A DNA stretch of 14,740 bases from an uncultured Veillonella sp. (GCA_900550175.1 URQX01000031.1:1-14740), one strand, 5' to 3'. Shown: positions 1 to 7,076, numbered from the stretch's first letter. Notes: generated from the sequence alone by a model not told the origin. Numbers and translations: made by a program.

Positions 1-136
1 TTTTTGACCGACTTACGTGTCGTATGGAGGGAGAAAACCACATCTATTCCTCCCCCTATAAAAGTAGTATCAGTTTTAAGTTCTATCGGATTTAAGTTAA
101 ATCTATATAAAAGTCTTTCAGAATAGCCCTAAAATA
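1..136. other. Intergenic DNA upstream of the rpmH promoter
   Basis: No gene is visible here. By conserved gene order this stretch should lie between dnaA (left, outside the window) and rpmH, so it may border oriC. I see no TTATCCACA-type DnaA box. A weak 7-bp inverted repeat (26-32 with 47-53, GGAGG against CCTCC) has no T-tract on either strand, so it is not a clear terminator. Confidence 0.5.
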
Positions 137-165
137 TTGACAAATTTACGTTTTAACTCTATAAT
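137..165 (+). promoter_or_regulatory. Consensus sigma-70/SigA promoter of the rpmH block
   Basis: TTGACA at 137-142 and TATAAT at 160-165 are both perfect consensus hexamers with an ideal 17-bp spacer. Transcription would start near 172, about 50 nt before rpmH. This is the strongest promoter in the window, as expected for a ribosomal protein gene. Confidence 0.9.
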
Positions 166-219
166 TACCCTGTTATGGTATAAGTAAAACAATACAAATG
201 ACGAGGAGGTGTTTTACTA

Positions 220-354
220 ATGAAACGTACTTACCAACCAAATACTCTTTGGAGAAAACGTACCCATGGTTTCCGTGAACGCATGAAAACTATCGGTGGC
301 CGTCTCGTTTTAAAAAGAAGACGTGCAAAAGGCAGAAAACGCTTATCTGCATAA
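220..354 (+). CDS. rpmH: 50S ribosomal protein L34
   Basis: This gene encodes ribosomal protein L34, a small basic component of the large ribosomal subunit that contacts 23S rRNA. The product has 44 residues, the normal L34 length. It begins MKRTYQPNTLWRKRTHGFRERM, has the family core around RMKTIGGRLVLKRRRAKGRK, and is rich in Arg and Lys throughout. The ATG at 220 follows a strong Shine-Dalgarno GAGGAGGTG at 203-211 with about 10 nt spacing. It is the first gene after the consensus promoter at 137-165 and is followed by a terminator-like hairpin before rnpA. The rpmH-rnpA order is nearly universal in bacteria, which supports the call. Confidence 0.98.
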   Translation: MKRTYQPNTLWRKRTHGFRERMKTIGGRLVLKRRRAKGRKRLSA

Positions 355-377
355 TATAATAGCTGTTAGGCAGGAGA

Positions 378-405
378 AAAAACTTGGCGCTGCTGCCAAG
401 TTTTT
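378..405 (+). terminator. Terminator-like hairpin between rpmH and rnpA
   Basis: An 11-bp perfect stem pairs 378-388 (ending CTTGGC) with 395-405 (GCCAAG then five T), around a 6-nt loop. The descending arm supplies the T-tract. It lies inside the rpmH-rnpA operon, so it probably acts as a partial terminator that lowers rnpA output relative to L34. Confidence 0.85.
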
Positions 406-433
406 CTATTCTTAGGACTTAAGGACAATGCAT

Positions 434-793
434 ATGGATTATTGCCTCGATAAAGCAAGACGACTGACGCACAATAATGAATATCGCCTTGTGTATAAGC
501 ACGGTAAATACGAAGTAGGCCGTATGTGTGTACTGTATCGTATGCCCGTGGCGAAGCAATCTACTCGCATTGGATTTGTAACAGGCAAAAAGGTTGGTTG
601 TGCAGTGGAGCGCAACCGAGCTAGACGCCTTATGAAAGAGGTATATCGCCTCAATCAACATTCCATTCGCGAAGGATATCATATCGTAATTGTTGGACGT
701 GGCCCTCTGAAAAACGCTACCTACGAAAAAGCGGAAAAGGAGATTTTGTATCTCTTGCGAAAAAGCAAATTATTGGTACAAAATGATAAATAG
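434..793 (+). CDS. rnpA: Ribonuclease P protein component
   Basis: RnpA is the protein subunit of RNase P. It binds the catalytic RNA rnpB and helps process the 5' ends of tRNA precursors. The product has about 119 residues, normal for the family. The signature basic helix ERNRARRLMKEVYR, containing the conserved RNR, lies at about residues 59-72 (counting from 434). The preceding strand contains RIGFVTGKKVG and a later strand YHIVIVGRGP. Two ATGs are in frame, at 428 and 434. I prefer 434 because AAGGA at 421-425 is 8 nt away from it but only 2 nt from 428; the longer form adds Met-His. The stop codon overlaps the start of the next hairpin. The position between rpmH and yidD is canonical. 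Confidence 0.96.
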   Translation: MDYCLDKARRLTHNNEYRLVYKHGKYEVGRMCVLYRMPVAKQSTRIGFVTGKKVGCAVERNRARRLMKEVYRLNQHSIREGYHIVIVGRGPLKNATYEKAEKEILYLLRKSKLLVQNDK

Positions 794-823
794 GACCACA
801 AGTTAGAGGCTTTGGTCCTTTTT
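792..823 (+). terminator. Terminator-like hairpin between rnpA and yidD
   Basis: AGGACCA at 792-798 pairs perfectly with TGGTCCT at 813-819 around a 14-nt loop, followed by T residues to 823. It begins within the rnpA stop codon and ends before the yidD ribosome binding site, so it probably attenuates rather than fully stops transcription into yidD. The loop is larger than usual, which lowers certainty. Confidence 0.65.
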
Positions 824-841
824 GTGTATATGGAGATTTCT

Positions 842-1063
842 ATGAAACGCTGTATTACAATGCTTTTACGACTTTTAATTAGGTTCTATCAGCTTGCCAT
901 ATCTCCCTTAAAACCTGGATGTTGCCGTTATTATCCGACATGTTCCACATATACTCTGCAGGCCATCGAAAAATATGGTCCTTTGAAAGGTAGCTGGATG
1001 GGTTTAAAACGCATTCTTCGCTGTCATCCTTTCCATAAGGGTGGCTACGATCCAGTTCCCTAA
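842..1063 (+). CDS. yidD: Membrane protein insertion efficiency factor YidD
   Basis: YidD is a small membrane-associated protein that helps YidC/Sec-dependent insertion of inner-membrane proteins. The 73-residue product matches the family length. It has an N-terminal amphipathic segment (LLRLLIRFYQLAISPL), the conserved cysteine cluster CCRYYPTCSTYTLQAIEKYG, a GSWMGLKRILRCHPF segment and the family ending GGYDPVP. The ATG at 842 follows GGAG at 832-835 with suitable spacing. A TTG at 812 and an ATG at 830 are in frame upstream, but the first falls in the terminator hairpin and the second overlaps the Shine-Dalgarno sequence. Its place between rnpA and yidC is canonical. Confidence 0.94.
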   Translation: MKRCITMLLRLLIRFYQLAISPLKPGCCRYYPTCSTYTLQAIEKYGPLKGSWMGLKRILRCHPFHKGGYDPVP

Positions 1064-1094
1064 CCCATTTGGGATTAGGCTGGTTATGTGTTGT

Positions 1095-1111
1095 GTGAAA
1101 GCAACTTTCAC
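1095..1111. repeat. Short GTGAAAG/CTTTCAC palindrome
   Basis: GTGAAAG at 1095-1101 and CTTTCAC at 1105-1111 form a perfect 7-bp inverted repeat with a 3-nt loop. It lies in the 170-bp gap between yidD and yidC, which otherwise shows only the yidC ribosome binding site. The arms match the ends of larger palindromes at 2786-2843, 8832-8905 and 14681-14712. No T-tract follows. Confidence 0.55.
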
Positions 1112-1233
1112 CATTACCATTTAGCACAGATTTGGAAATACCTGAGCATCTGTATGGATGAAATTTAGACCATACCATAACGATATATAGATGCGCAAAG
1201 GACGATTTCGGACTGTATGAAAAAGGAGAAACA

Positions 1234-1902
1234 ATGGAATTTTTAAGTAGTGTATTCCAACCTATCGTTGATTTAATGAGTTCTTTGGTAACTTACGCGT
1301 TCCAATTAACTCAAATGGTAGGCTATCCAAGCTACGGTGTAGCTATTATCCTTTTAACAATCTTTATTAAAGCGATTTTAGCACCACTTACTGTTAAACA
1401 AATTAAATCCATGAAGGCTATGCAAGAGTTACAGCCTCGCATGCAAGAATTGCAGAACAAATACAAAAATGATCCTGCAAGATTGCAAGCGGAAATGGGT
1501 GCATTGTACAAAGAAATGGGCGTTAATCCACTAGCTGGCTGCTTGCCTCTATTGGTGCAAATGCCATTCTTGATCGCTATTTTCTACGCTTTACAAGGCT
1601 ATCCATACGATCAAAACTATGTACAATTCTTATGGCTTCCTAGCCTTGGCGAACCAGATCCAATGTACATTTTGCCAGTATTGAGTGCGGCGTCCACTTG
1701 GATTATGTCTAAACAAACTGGTAGCGGTGCAACTGGTGCTGCTGCGCAACAACAAAAGATTATGACAATCTTTATGCCTCTATTCATTGGTTACATCTCC
1801 CTTAACTTCCCTTCTGGCTTAGTTATTTACTGGATCGTATCCAATGTGTTCCAATTTGTGCAACAACATTTCATTTACAAAGGCTTAGAAGCTAAAAAAT
1901 AG
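1234..1902 (+). CDS. yidC: Membrane protein insertase YidC (Oxa1 family)
   Basis: YidC inserts and folds membrane proteins, alone or with SecYEG, and acts in the cytoplasmic membrane. The 222-residue product covers only the conserved Oxa1 core: a first membrane segment at about 31-52, a charged coiled-coil cytoplasmic loop (about 53-95, MKAMQELQPRMQELQ...), then segments near 100-120, 145-160 and 175-210. It lacks the large periplasmic P1 domain of proteobacterial YidC and shows no lipobox-type signal peptide as in Bacillus SpoIIIJ. Lys46 in TIFIKAILAPL sits where the hydrophilic-groove arginine is usually found. AAGGAG at 1223-1228 supports the ATG at 1234. It lies just before jag, as in many Firmicutes. 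Confidence 0.95.
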   Translation: MEFLSSVFQPIVDLMSSLVTYAFQLTQMVGYPSYGVAIILLTIFIKAILAPLTVKQIKSMKAMQELQPRMQELQNKYKNDPARLQAEMGALYKEMGVNPLAGCLPLLVQMPFLIAIFYALQGYPYDQNYVQFLWLPSLGEPDPMYILPVLSAASTWIMSKQTGSGATGAAAQQQKIMTIFMPLFIGYISLNFPSGLVIYWIVSNVFQFVQQHFIYKGLEAKK

Positions 1903-1910
1903 GAGACACT

Positions 1911-2711
1911 ATGGAATTTATCGATGTATCTGCTAAAACCATTGAAGATGCCATTGCCAAAGGTGTAGCTCAATTGGCTGAAGATGGCCAAGAATTGGTT
2001 GAAACTAAAGTTTTAGAACAACCTTCTAATGGCTTCTTGGGCATTGGTCGTAAACCAGCAGTTGTGCGCTTATTCTTCACATCTATGGCAAAAACTGCTA
2101 CTGTGGAAGAAGTAGCTGAAGCAGAAGAACAATCTGTAGCTGTTGCTTCCAAGCCGGTTGCAACGACTGAAACAGAAGTGCAAGAAACAGCAACTGTGGA
2201 AACTTTTGATGAGGAAGTAGAAGAAAAACCTTCTAAAAAGGAACTTTCAAAAGAAGACCAACAAGAAATTGCTGAAAAAGGTAAACAATTCCTCGATGAT
2301 ATGTTTACTCAAATGGGCCTCAAAGTAGTTATCGAAAAAATGATGACGAAAGATAAAATTACATTCCAAGTACACGGCGAAGAGCTAGGTATTTTGATCG
2401 GCAAACATGGTCAAACATTGGATGCTATCCAATACTTAACTAATCTCGTGGCTCACAAGGATGTATCCGGCCACTGCCACATCGTTGTGGATGTGGAAAA
2501 TTACCGTTCTCGCCGAGAAGAAACATTGGTCAATCTCGCGAAACGCTTGGCTTCTAAGGTAAAACGCAACCGTCAAAAGGTTTCCTTAGAACCGATGAAT
2601 GCTTTTGAACGTAAAATCATTCACACTGCTCTTCAAGGGGATAAAAACGTTGTTACTAACAGTGAAGGGGACGAACCGTTCCGTCACGTTGTGATTACGT
2701 ACAAAAAATAA
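1911..2711 (+). CDS. jag: RNA-binding protein Jag/KhpB
   Basis: Jag (KhpB) is a cytoplasmic RNA-binding protein; in streptococci it partners KhpA and affects cell elongation and division. The 266-residue product has three parts. A Jag-N domain lies at about 1-56, containing GFLGIGRKPAVVRLFF. An acidic, Glu/Val/Thr-rich linker spans about 60-118. A KH domain (about 125-197) carries the GxxG loop in GILIGKHGQTL (160-170), and a C-terminal R3H domain has Arg234-x3-His238. AGGAG at 1901-1905 overlaps the yidC stop codon and lies 5 nt before the ATG, which implies tight coupling to yidC. A hairpin terminator follows. The function in this organism is inferred from the family. Confidence 0.93.
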   Translation: MEFIDVSAKTIEDAIAKGVAQLAEDGQELVETKVLEQPSNGFLGIGRKPAVVRLFFTSMAKTATVEEVAEAEEQSVAVASKPVATTETEVQETATVETFDEEVEEKPSKKELSKEDQQEIAEKGKQFLDDMFTQMGLKVVIEKMMTKDKITFQVHGEELGILIGKHGQTLDAIQYLTNLVAHKDVSGHCHIVVDVENYRSRREETLVNLAKRLASKVKRNRQKVSLEPMNAFERKIIHTALQGDKNVVTNSEGDEPFRHVVITYKK

Positions 2712-2720
2712 TATAATGGT

Positions 2721-2775
2721 GCAGCTTTCAAGTGACTGATATTTTCGGTTGCTTGAGGGCTGCCCCCTTTATTCT
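2721..2775 (+). terminator. Intrinsic terminator after jag
   Basis: A continuous 16-bp stem, counting G-U pairs, joins 2721-2736 (GCAGCTTTCAAGTGAC) to 2748-2763 (GTTGCTTGAGGGCTGC). It begins 9 nt after the jag stop codon and is followed by CCCC and then a broken T-rich stretch. The weak T-tract suggests incomplete termination, so some transcripts may continue into mnmE. Confidence 0.7.
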
Positions 2776-2785
2776 TTAGGTTATG

Positions 2786-2843
2786 GTGAAAGCTAACCTA
2801 AGTTAATCTTCGCATGCAAAGATTAGTTTAGTTTAACTTTCAC
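2786..2843. repeat. 58-bp imperfect palindrome with GTGAAAG ends
   Basis: Arms 2786-2810 and 2819-2843 match as an inverted repeat at 21 of 25 positions, with GTGAAAG on the left and CTTTCAC on the right. The centre is GCATGC, itself a palindrome. It lies between the jag terminator and the mnmE ribosome binding site. The ends are shared with the other palindromes at 1095, 8832 and 14681. It could be a dispersed repeat, a protein-binding site or a leader hairpin of mnmE. Confidence 0.7.
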
Positions 2844-2898
2844 AGGCGAAGAACATATACAAAAGCAAATACTAGATAATCGAAATACGGAGATATGT

Positions 2899-4284
2899 AT
2901 GTATATAGATGATACAATAGCGGCCATTGCGACGCCGCCCGGCATTGGCGGGGTTGGTATTATTCGGGTCAGCGGTAAGGATAGTTTTCCTATTGTAAAT
3001 AGCCTGTTCAAGAGCGCTGGCACCGTTCCTTTGATGGACCGCCAAAACAGAACGATACAATACGGGACCATTGTGGACCCTGCAACGAACAAGACCATCG
3101 ACGAGGTTCTTGTATTATTAATGAAAGGCCCTCATTCTTACACCGCAGAAGACGTGGTAGAAATTCAGTGTCACGGCGGTATTGTGCCGGTTCGACAAAT
3201 CTTGAAATTGCTCGTAAATCACGATGTGCGCATGGCTGAAGCTGGCGAATTTACGAAGCGTGCCTTTATGAACGGACGTATCGACCTCACCCAAGCGGAG
3301 GCGATTATTGATATTATTGAAGCGAAAACAGAGGACTCCCTCTCTCTCGCTGTATCGCAGCTGGACGGCACAGTTTCGTCCTTTGTAAAAGATGTGCGTG
3401 AACAGCTCATCGCCATGATTGCTCATTTAGAGGTAACTATTGACTATCCAGAAGAGGATATCGAGGATGTAACGAGCCAAGAGGTTCGCGATCAATTACT
3501 GCCCATTTTGAAAGCTATGGATGAACTCTTATCCACAGCTAATACGGGCCGCCTCATTCGCGACGGCATTACGACGGTTATTGTAGGCCGCCCAAATGCA
3601 GGTAAATCGAGCCTTATGAACGCTCTCTTGCGTGAAAACCGCGCCATTGTAACGGATATTCCTGGTACGACGCGGGACAGTATTGAAGAATATATGACCG
3701 TAGAAGGCATTTCTCTGCGCCTCATTGATACGGCAGGTATTCGAGACACACAAGATACGGTGGAAGCCCTCGGTGTGGAGCGTGCTCGTGATTATATTAA
3801 CAAAGCAGATATTGTGCTCTGTGTTATCGACGGGTCTACTCCATTAACCCCTGAAGAAATTGAAATTTTGACCTCTGTTAGCGGTTTGAATACCATCGTA
3901 CTCCTCAATAAGTCCGATGTGGCACAAGTCGTTACAGACGAAAATATTAAAGAACACGGGACTTTTACAGCTATTGAGCGTATTAGTGCCAAAGAAGGCG
4001 AAGGCTCTGCAGTTCTCTCTAAATGGGTACAAGAACTCGTCTACGGCGGTCGCGTAAAACAAGACAACAGCGCCATGATCAGTAACGTGCGCCACATCAG
4101 CCTCATGGAACAAGCAAAGGCACAAGTCGAACAAGCCCTCTCCTCCATCGACATGGGTATGCCAGTAGACTTTGTAGCTACCGACCTGCGCAGCGGCTGG
4201 GAACTATTAGGCGACATCACGGGCGATACCATCCGAGAAAGCATGATCGACGAACTATTCAGTCGATTTTGTCTTGGTAAGTGA
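2899..4284 (+). CDS. mnmE: tRNA uridine-5-carboxymethylaminomethyl modification GTPase MnmE
   Basis: MnmE is a dimeric, potassium-activated GTPase. With MnmG it installs the (carboxymethyl)aminomethyl group on wobble U34 of certain tRNAs, using a folate-carried one-carbon unit. The 461-residue product has normal length. The N-terminal folate-binding domain begins DTIAAIATPPGIGGVGIIRV. The inserted G domain has G1 GRPNAGKSS (230-238), TTRD (257-260), DTAGI (277-281) and NKSD (337-340). The C-terminus ends FCLGK, with the conserved C-x-G-K cysteine at 458. GGAG at 2889-2892 precedes the ATG by 6 nt. mnmG follows 45 bp downstream, matching the partnership of the two proteins. Confidence 0.97.
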   Translation: MYIDDTIAAIATPPGIGGVGIIRVSGKDSFPIVNSLFKSAGTVPLMDRQNRTIQYGTIVDPATNKTIDEVLVLLMKGPHSYTAEDVVEIQCHGGIVPVRQILKLLVNHDVRMAEAGEFTKRAFMNGRIDLTQAEAIIDIIEAKTEDSLSLAVSQLDGTVSSFVKDVREQLIAMIAHLEVTIDYPEEDIEDVTSQEVRDQLLPILKAMDELLSTANTGRLIRDGITTVIVGRPNAGKSSLMNALLRENRAIVTDIPGTTRDSIEEYMTVEGISLRLIDTAGIRDTQDTVEALGVERARDYINKADIVLCVIDGSTPLTPEEIEILTSVSGLNTIVLLNKSDVAQVVTDENIKEHGTFTAIERISAKEGEGSAVLSKWVQELVYGGRVKQDNSAMISNVRHISLMEQAKAQVEQALSSIDMGMPVDFVATDLRSGWELLGDITGDTIRESMIDELFSRFCLGK

Positions 4285-4297
4285 TTTAAACTTTCAC
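4281..4297. repeat. Possible remnant of the GTGAAAG palindrome family
   Basis: GTGATTTAAACTTTCAC at the very end of mnmE reads GTGA...TCAC, and its right half TTTAAACTTTCACA resembles the right arm of the 2786-2843 element. It overlaps the mnmE stop codon. Only one arm is convincing, so this may be chance. Confidence 0.25.
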
Positions 4298-4329
4298 AAT
4301 AAGTAACAAATATAAGGAATTCAATTGAT

Positions 4330-6201
4330 ATGTACACAGTAGATAATTATGATGTCATCGTCATCGGTGGTGGTCATGCTGGTTGTGAGGCGGCTCTTGC
4401 CGCTGCCCGCATGGGTCATCGCACGTTGATGGCGACCATCAGTTTAGATAACATTGCGCTTATGCCATGTAATCCTGCCGTTGGCGGTCCTGGTAAAAGC
4501 CATCTTGTTTATGAACTTGACGCTTTAGGCGGTCAAATGGGTATTAACGCAGATGCTACGGCTATTCAAATGCGTATGCTCAACATGGGTAAAGGCCCTG
4601 CAGTACATTCCTTGCGCTGCCAATCTGATAAAATTAAATACCAACATTTGATGAAACAAACCATTGAAAATACAGAGAACCTCAATGTTAAGCAAATCAT
4701 GGTAACGGAGCTTAAGGTTGAGGACGGCAAGGTAACTGGTATTGTTACAGAACTTGGCGAATTCTATGGCGCTAAGGCTGTTATTCTTTGTACAGGTACC
4801 TACTTGAAAGGCAAAATCCTCATCGGCGATATCGATTATGTAGGTGGCCCAAATGGTCAACGTGTAGCAGAACATTTCTCTCAATCCTTGCTCGACAATG
4901 GCATTGAGTTGATGCGCTTCAAGACTGGTACGCCAGCCCGTGTAGATAAACGCACGCTTAACCTTGAAAATATGGAGGTTCAAGAAGGCGATACACATCA
5001 TCACTCCTTCTCCTTTATGGATGAATGGATTAATCGCAATGAAGACGTATGTTGGTTGACCTATACTAACAAAGAAACGCACGAAATCATTACGAGCAAT
5101 ATTCACCGTGCCCCTATGTATAGCGGTAAAATCGAAGGTGTAGGCCCTCGTTACTGTCCTTCTATCGAAGATAAAGTAGTGCGCTTTGCCGATAAAGAAC
5201 GCCATCAATTATTCGTAGAACCAGAAGGTACTAGTACAAACGAAATGTACGTGCAAGGCATGAGTACTTCCCTTCCTATGGACGTACAATATGCATTCCT
5301 TCGCACCATTCCAGGCCTTGAAAATGTAGAAATCATGCGCCCTGCGTATGCTATTGAATACGATTGCTTGAACCCAACGCAATTGACGCCAGCCCTTCAA
5401 GTAAAACATATTGAAGGCCTCTACTCTGCTGGTCAAGCTAATGGTACATCTGGCTATGAAGAAGCCGCTGCACAAGGCTTAATGGCTGGTATTAATGCTG
5501 CTTTATGGCTTGAAGGTAAAGAACCTTTTATCCTTGCTCGCTCCGAAGCATATATCGGTGTTCTCATCGATGATCTTGTAACAAAAGGTACGAATGAACC
5601 ATACCGCATGATGACAAGTCGCAGTGAATATCGTTTATTGCTTCGCCAAGATAATGCAGACATGCGCCTTACTGAAAAAGGTCGTGCTATTGGTCTTGTA
5701 AAAGACGATCGTTGGGCTAAATTTACAGCAAAGAAAGCTGCTATTGACGAAGCAATGGATATGTTACGAAATACACCTGTAAATCCATCTAAAGAAACAC
5801 AAGCTTTGCTTGAAAGTTTAGGTACAGCACCTATTAGAACAGGTATTCATGCTTATGATTTAGTAAAACGTAATGAACTTTCCTACGCTATCGTAGCCGA
5901 TGCATTTGGTTTAAAACGCTATACTCCTGACGTAGAAGAAGCTGTTGATATCTCCATTACGTATGAAGGTTATATCAAAAAGCAAATGGACCAAGTTGAT
6001 AAGGTTCGTAAACTAGAAGAAAAAATTCTTCCAAAAGAATGGGATTACACACAAATTAAGGGCATTTCCCTTGAAGCTCAACAAAAGCTCAATAAAATCC
6101 GCCCTCACTCCATCGGCCAAGCAAGCCGTATCTCTGGCGTATCCCCGGCGGACGTATCTGTACTGTTGATCCAACTAGAACAATACAATAGAAGTAAATA
6201 A
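4330..6201 (+). CDS. mnmG: tRNA uridine-5-carboxymethylaminomethyl modification enzyme MnmG
   Basis: MnmG (GidA) is the FAD- and NADH-using partner of MnmE in modification of tRNA wobble U34. The 623-residue product is full length. The Rossmann FAD-binding motif VIVIGGGHAGCEAA lies at about 9-22. The conserved catalytic cysteines are visible as Cys47 in CNPAVGG and Cys276 in RYCPSIEDK. GQANGTSGYEEAAAQGLMAGINAAL, in the middle, is a second FAD-contact signature. The C-terminal helical region (about 555-623, ending GVSPADVSVLLIQLEQY) is the part that contacts MnmE and tRNA. AAGGA at 4314-4318 is about 11 nt before the ATG, and I see no better start. A strong terminator follows. Promoter signals of its own are not obvious, so it is probably cotranscribed with mnmE. 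Confidence 0.97.
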   Translation: MYTVDNYDVIVIGGGHAGCEAALAAARMGHRTLMATISLDNIALMPCNPAVGGPGKSHLVYELDALGGQMGINADATAIQMRMLNMGKGPAVHSLRCQSDKIKYQHLMKQTIENTENLNVKQIMVTELKVEDGKVTGIVTELGEFYGAKAVILCTGTYLKGKILIGDIDYVGGPNGQRVAEHFSQSLLDNGIELMRFKTGTPARVDKRTLNLENMEVQEGDTHHHSFSFMDEWINRNEDVCWLTYTNKETHEIITSNIHRAPMYSGKIEGVGPRYCPSIEDKVVRFADKERHQLFVEPEGTSTNEMYVQGMSTSLPMDVQYAFLRTIPGLENVEIMRPAYAIEYDCLNPTQLTPALQVKHIEGLYSAGQANGTSGYEEAAAQGLMAGINAALWLEGKEPFILARSEAYIGVLIDDLVTKGTNEPYRMMTSRSEYRLLLRQDNADMRLTEKGRAIGLVKDDRWAKFTAKKAAIDEAMDMLRNTPVNPSKETQALLESLGTAPIRTGIHAYDLVKRNELSYAIVADAFGLKRYTPDVEEAVDISITYEGYIKKQMDQVDKVRKLEEKILPKEWDYTQIKGISLEAQQKLNKIRPHSIGQASRISGVSPADVSVLLIQLEQYNRSK

Positions 6202-6225
6202 TTGTGATAAGCAATCATATAATCG

Positions 6226-6263
6226 AAAAAGCTAGCTAATCGTTACGATTAACTAGCTTTTTT
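6226..6263. terminator. Bidirectional intrinsic terminator after mnmG
   Basis: Arms 6226-6242 and 6246-6262 form a 17-bp stem with a single mismatch and a 3-nt loop, with five A at the left and six T at the right. It can end rightward mnmG transcripts and leftward transcripts of the small gene at 6267-6380. Confidence 0.93.
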
Positions 6264-6266
6264 CTG

Positions 6267-6380
6267 TTATAGAGCTTCACGTTCTTGATGTTCATCTATT
6301 TCTCGACCTTTGCTCATATAGTCTGGAGTAAATAATGATAGGCCCATTTTAAATAATATCCACATACATTTTTGTTTCAT
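6267..6380 (-). CDS. Small 37-residue protein of unknown function
   Basis: I do not recognise this protein. Reading leftward from ATG at 6380-6378 to TAA at 6269-6267, the frame encodes 37 residues. The first 20 are MKQKCMWILFKMGLSLFTPD: a short basic start, then a hydrophobic or amphipathic stretch. The rest is charged (SKGREIDEHQEREAL). The case for a real gene is the complete unit around it: AGGGAG at 6395-6390 lies 9 nt before the ATG, a possible promoter lies at 6412-6441, and a strong terminator follows immediately. Coding statistics mean little at this length. It could be a small membrane-associated protein; a toxin-like peptide is possible but nothing specific shows it. Confidence 0.55.
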   Translation of the reverse strand: MKQKCMWILFKMGLSLFTPDYMSKGREIDEHQEREAL

Positions 6381-6411
6381 GGGTACCATCTCCCTATTAA
6401 TGGTAGTGTAA

Positions 6412-6441
6412 TCTATAAATAAGTTCATTAGCAAGTAGCAA
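6412..6441 (-). promoter_or_regulatory. Possible promoter of the 37-residue gene
   Basis: On the minus strand TTGCTA (6441-6436) and TATAGA (6417-6412) are separated by 18 bp. This would place the start near 6405, about 25 nt before the ATG. A second TTGCTA occurs 7 bp downstream. Both hexamers are imperfect in an AT-rich setting. Confidence 0.4.
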
Positions 6442-6799
6442 GTTTTATTTTATATATGTAATAGATGTCTATATCAGTAAATATTTGTATATTTATATGC
6501 ATATTTATAAAGCATATATTATTCTATAACTAAAATATGTACACTAGAGAAGTACATCAAGTGTGCATTCAGAATAGACAAATTAATCTATATATGAAGA
6601 AAAGTTCATGGTGATAAATTAGAAATAAACCGTGAGTTTTGGTTACTGAAAAGATGAATGATGAAATTGAAAAAAGATGGACCGATTTCTCAATTAATTG
6701 TTTTAAATGATAATATAGGTATAACATTTCTCGCTTATCCTATTTTGTGTTACGCAGGTCCTATATTTTCGGTTTGTAAATGAGAATAAATTGAGAATG

Positions 6800-6808
6800 T
6801 GCTATAAT
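6800..6808 (+). promoter_or_regulatory. Extended -10 promoter, probably for rsmG
   Basis: TGCTATAAT is a perfect extended -10 element (TGnTATAAT). No good -35 lies at the right distance, which extended -10 promoters can tolerate. The only rightward gene downstream is rsmG, so the leader would be about 260 nt. A weaker alternative nearer the gene is TTTTAC (7034-7039), 16 bp, GATAAT (7056-7061). Confidence 0.45.
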
Positions 6809-6985
6809 ATAAAGAAAAATGACTTAAATATTTCGCTTATATGGTCGTTTTATTAGTTTCTATATATAAATTTATATAAAATAGATTAAAAACGCCATAG
6901 AACGCAAATTTCTGAGTATTATAGGGTTTGAAATAAGAAATACTATTCTACTATCTTATATATTGATGATTACCTGGATTTGTTT

Positions 6986-7001
6986 ATATGATGTATCATA
7001 T
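6986..7001. promoter_or_regulatory. Perfect 7+2+7 palindrome upstream of rsmG
   Basis: ATATGAT at 6986-6992 and ATCATAT at 6995-7001 are perfect inverted copies around GT. It partly overlaps a second 8-bp palindrome TCATATGA at 6996-7003. It lies 75 bp before the rsmG start, a place where an operator could sit, but AT-rich DNA produces such repeats by chance. Confidence 0.35.
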
Positions 7002-7076
7002 GACATGAGATTTTCTAACTATGTGTCGTTTACTTTTACAATCATATAAATATCTGATAATTTATTAGGAGTACTT

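Larger units (their letters stand above)
6442..7076. other. AT-rich gap before rsmG without a convincing gene
   Basis: About 640 bp lacks any frame I can defend. The longest candidates are a plus-strand frame at 6658-6783 (41 codons, no good ribosome binding site) and a minus-strand frame of about 52 codons overlapping it; both look like chance. The stretch holds an extended -10 promoter at 6800-6808 and a 16-bp palindrome at 6986-7001. It may be a decayed gene site or a long leader of rsmG. Confidence 0.5.

Noticed and set aside
3529..3537. Perfect TTATCCACA DnaA box inside mnmE
   Set aside because: It is a single copy within coding sequence, without a cluster or an AT-rich unwinding element nearby; likely chance.
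4525..5208. Long (227-codon) antisense frame within mnmG
   Set aside because: It is a shadow of mnmG, whose own frame has clear catalytic motifs over the full length.
6554..6740. Minus-strand frame of about 52 codons starting MLYLYYHLKQLIEKS
   Set aside because: Its composition is what AT-rich non-coding DNA gives, the ribosome binding site is weak, and it overlaps the 6658-6783 frame on the other strand.
6658..6783. 41-codon plus-strand frame starting MMKLKKDGPISQL
   Set aside because: There is no clear ribosome binding site, the DNA is AT-rich, another frame and an opposing frame overlap it, and it matches no family I recognise.
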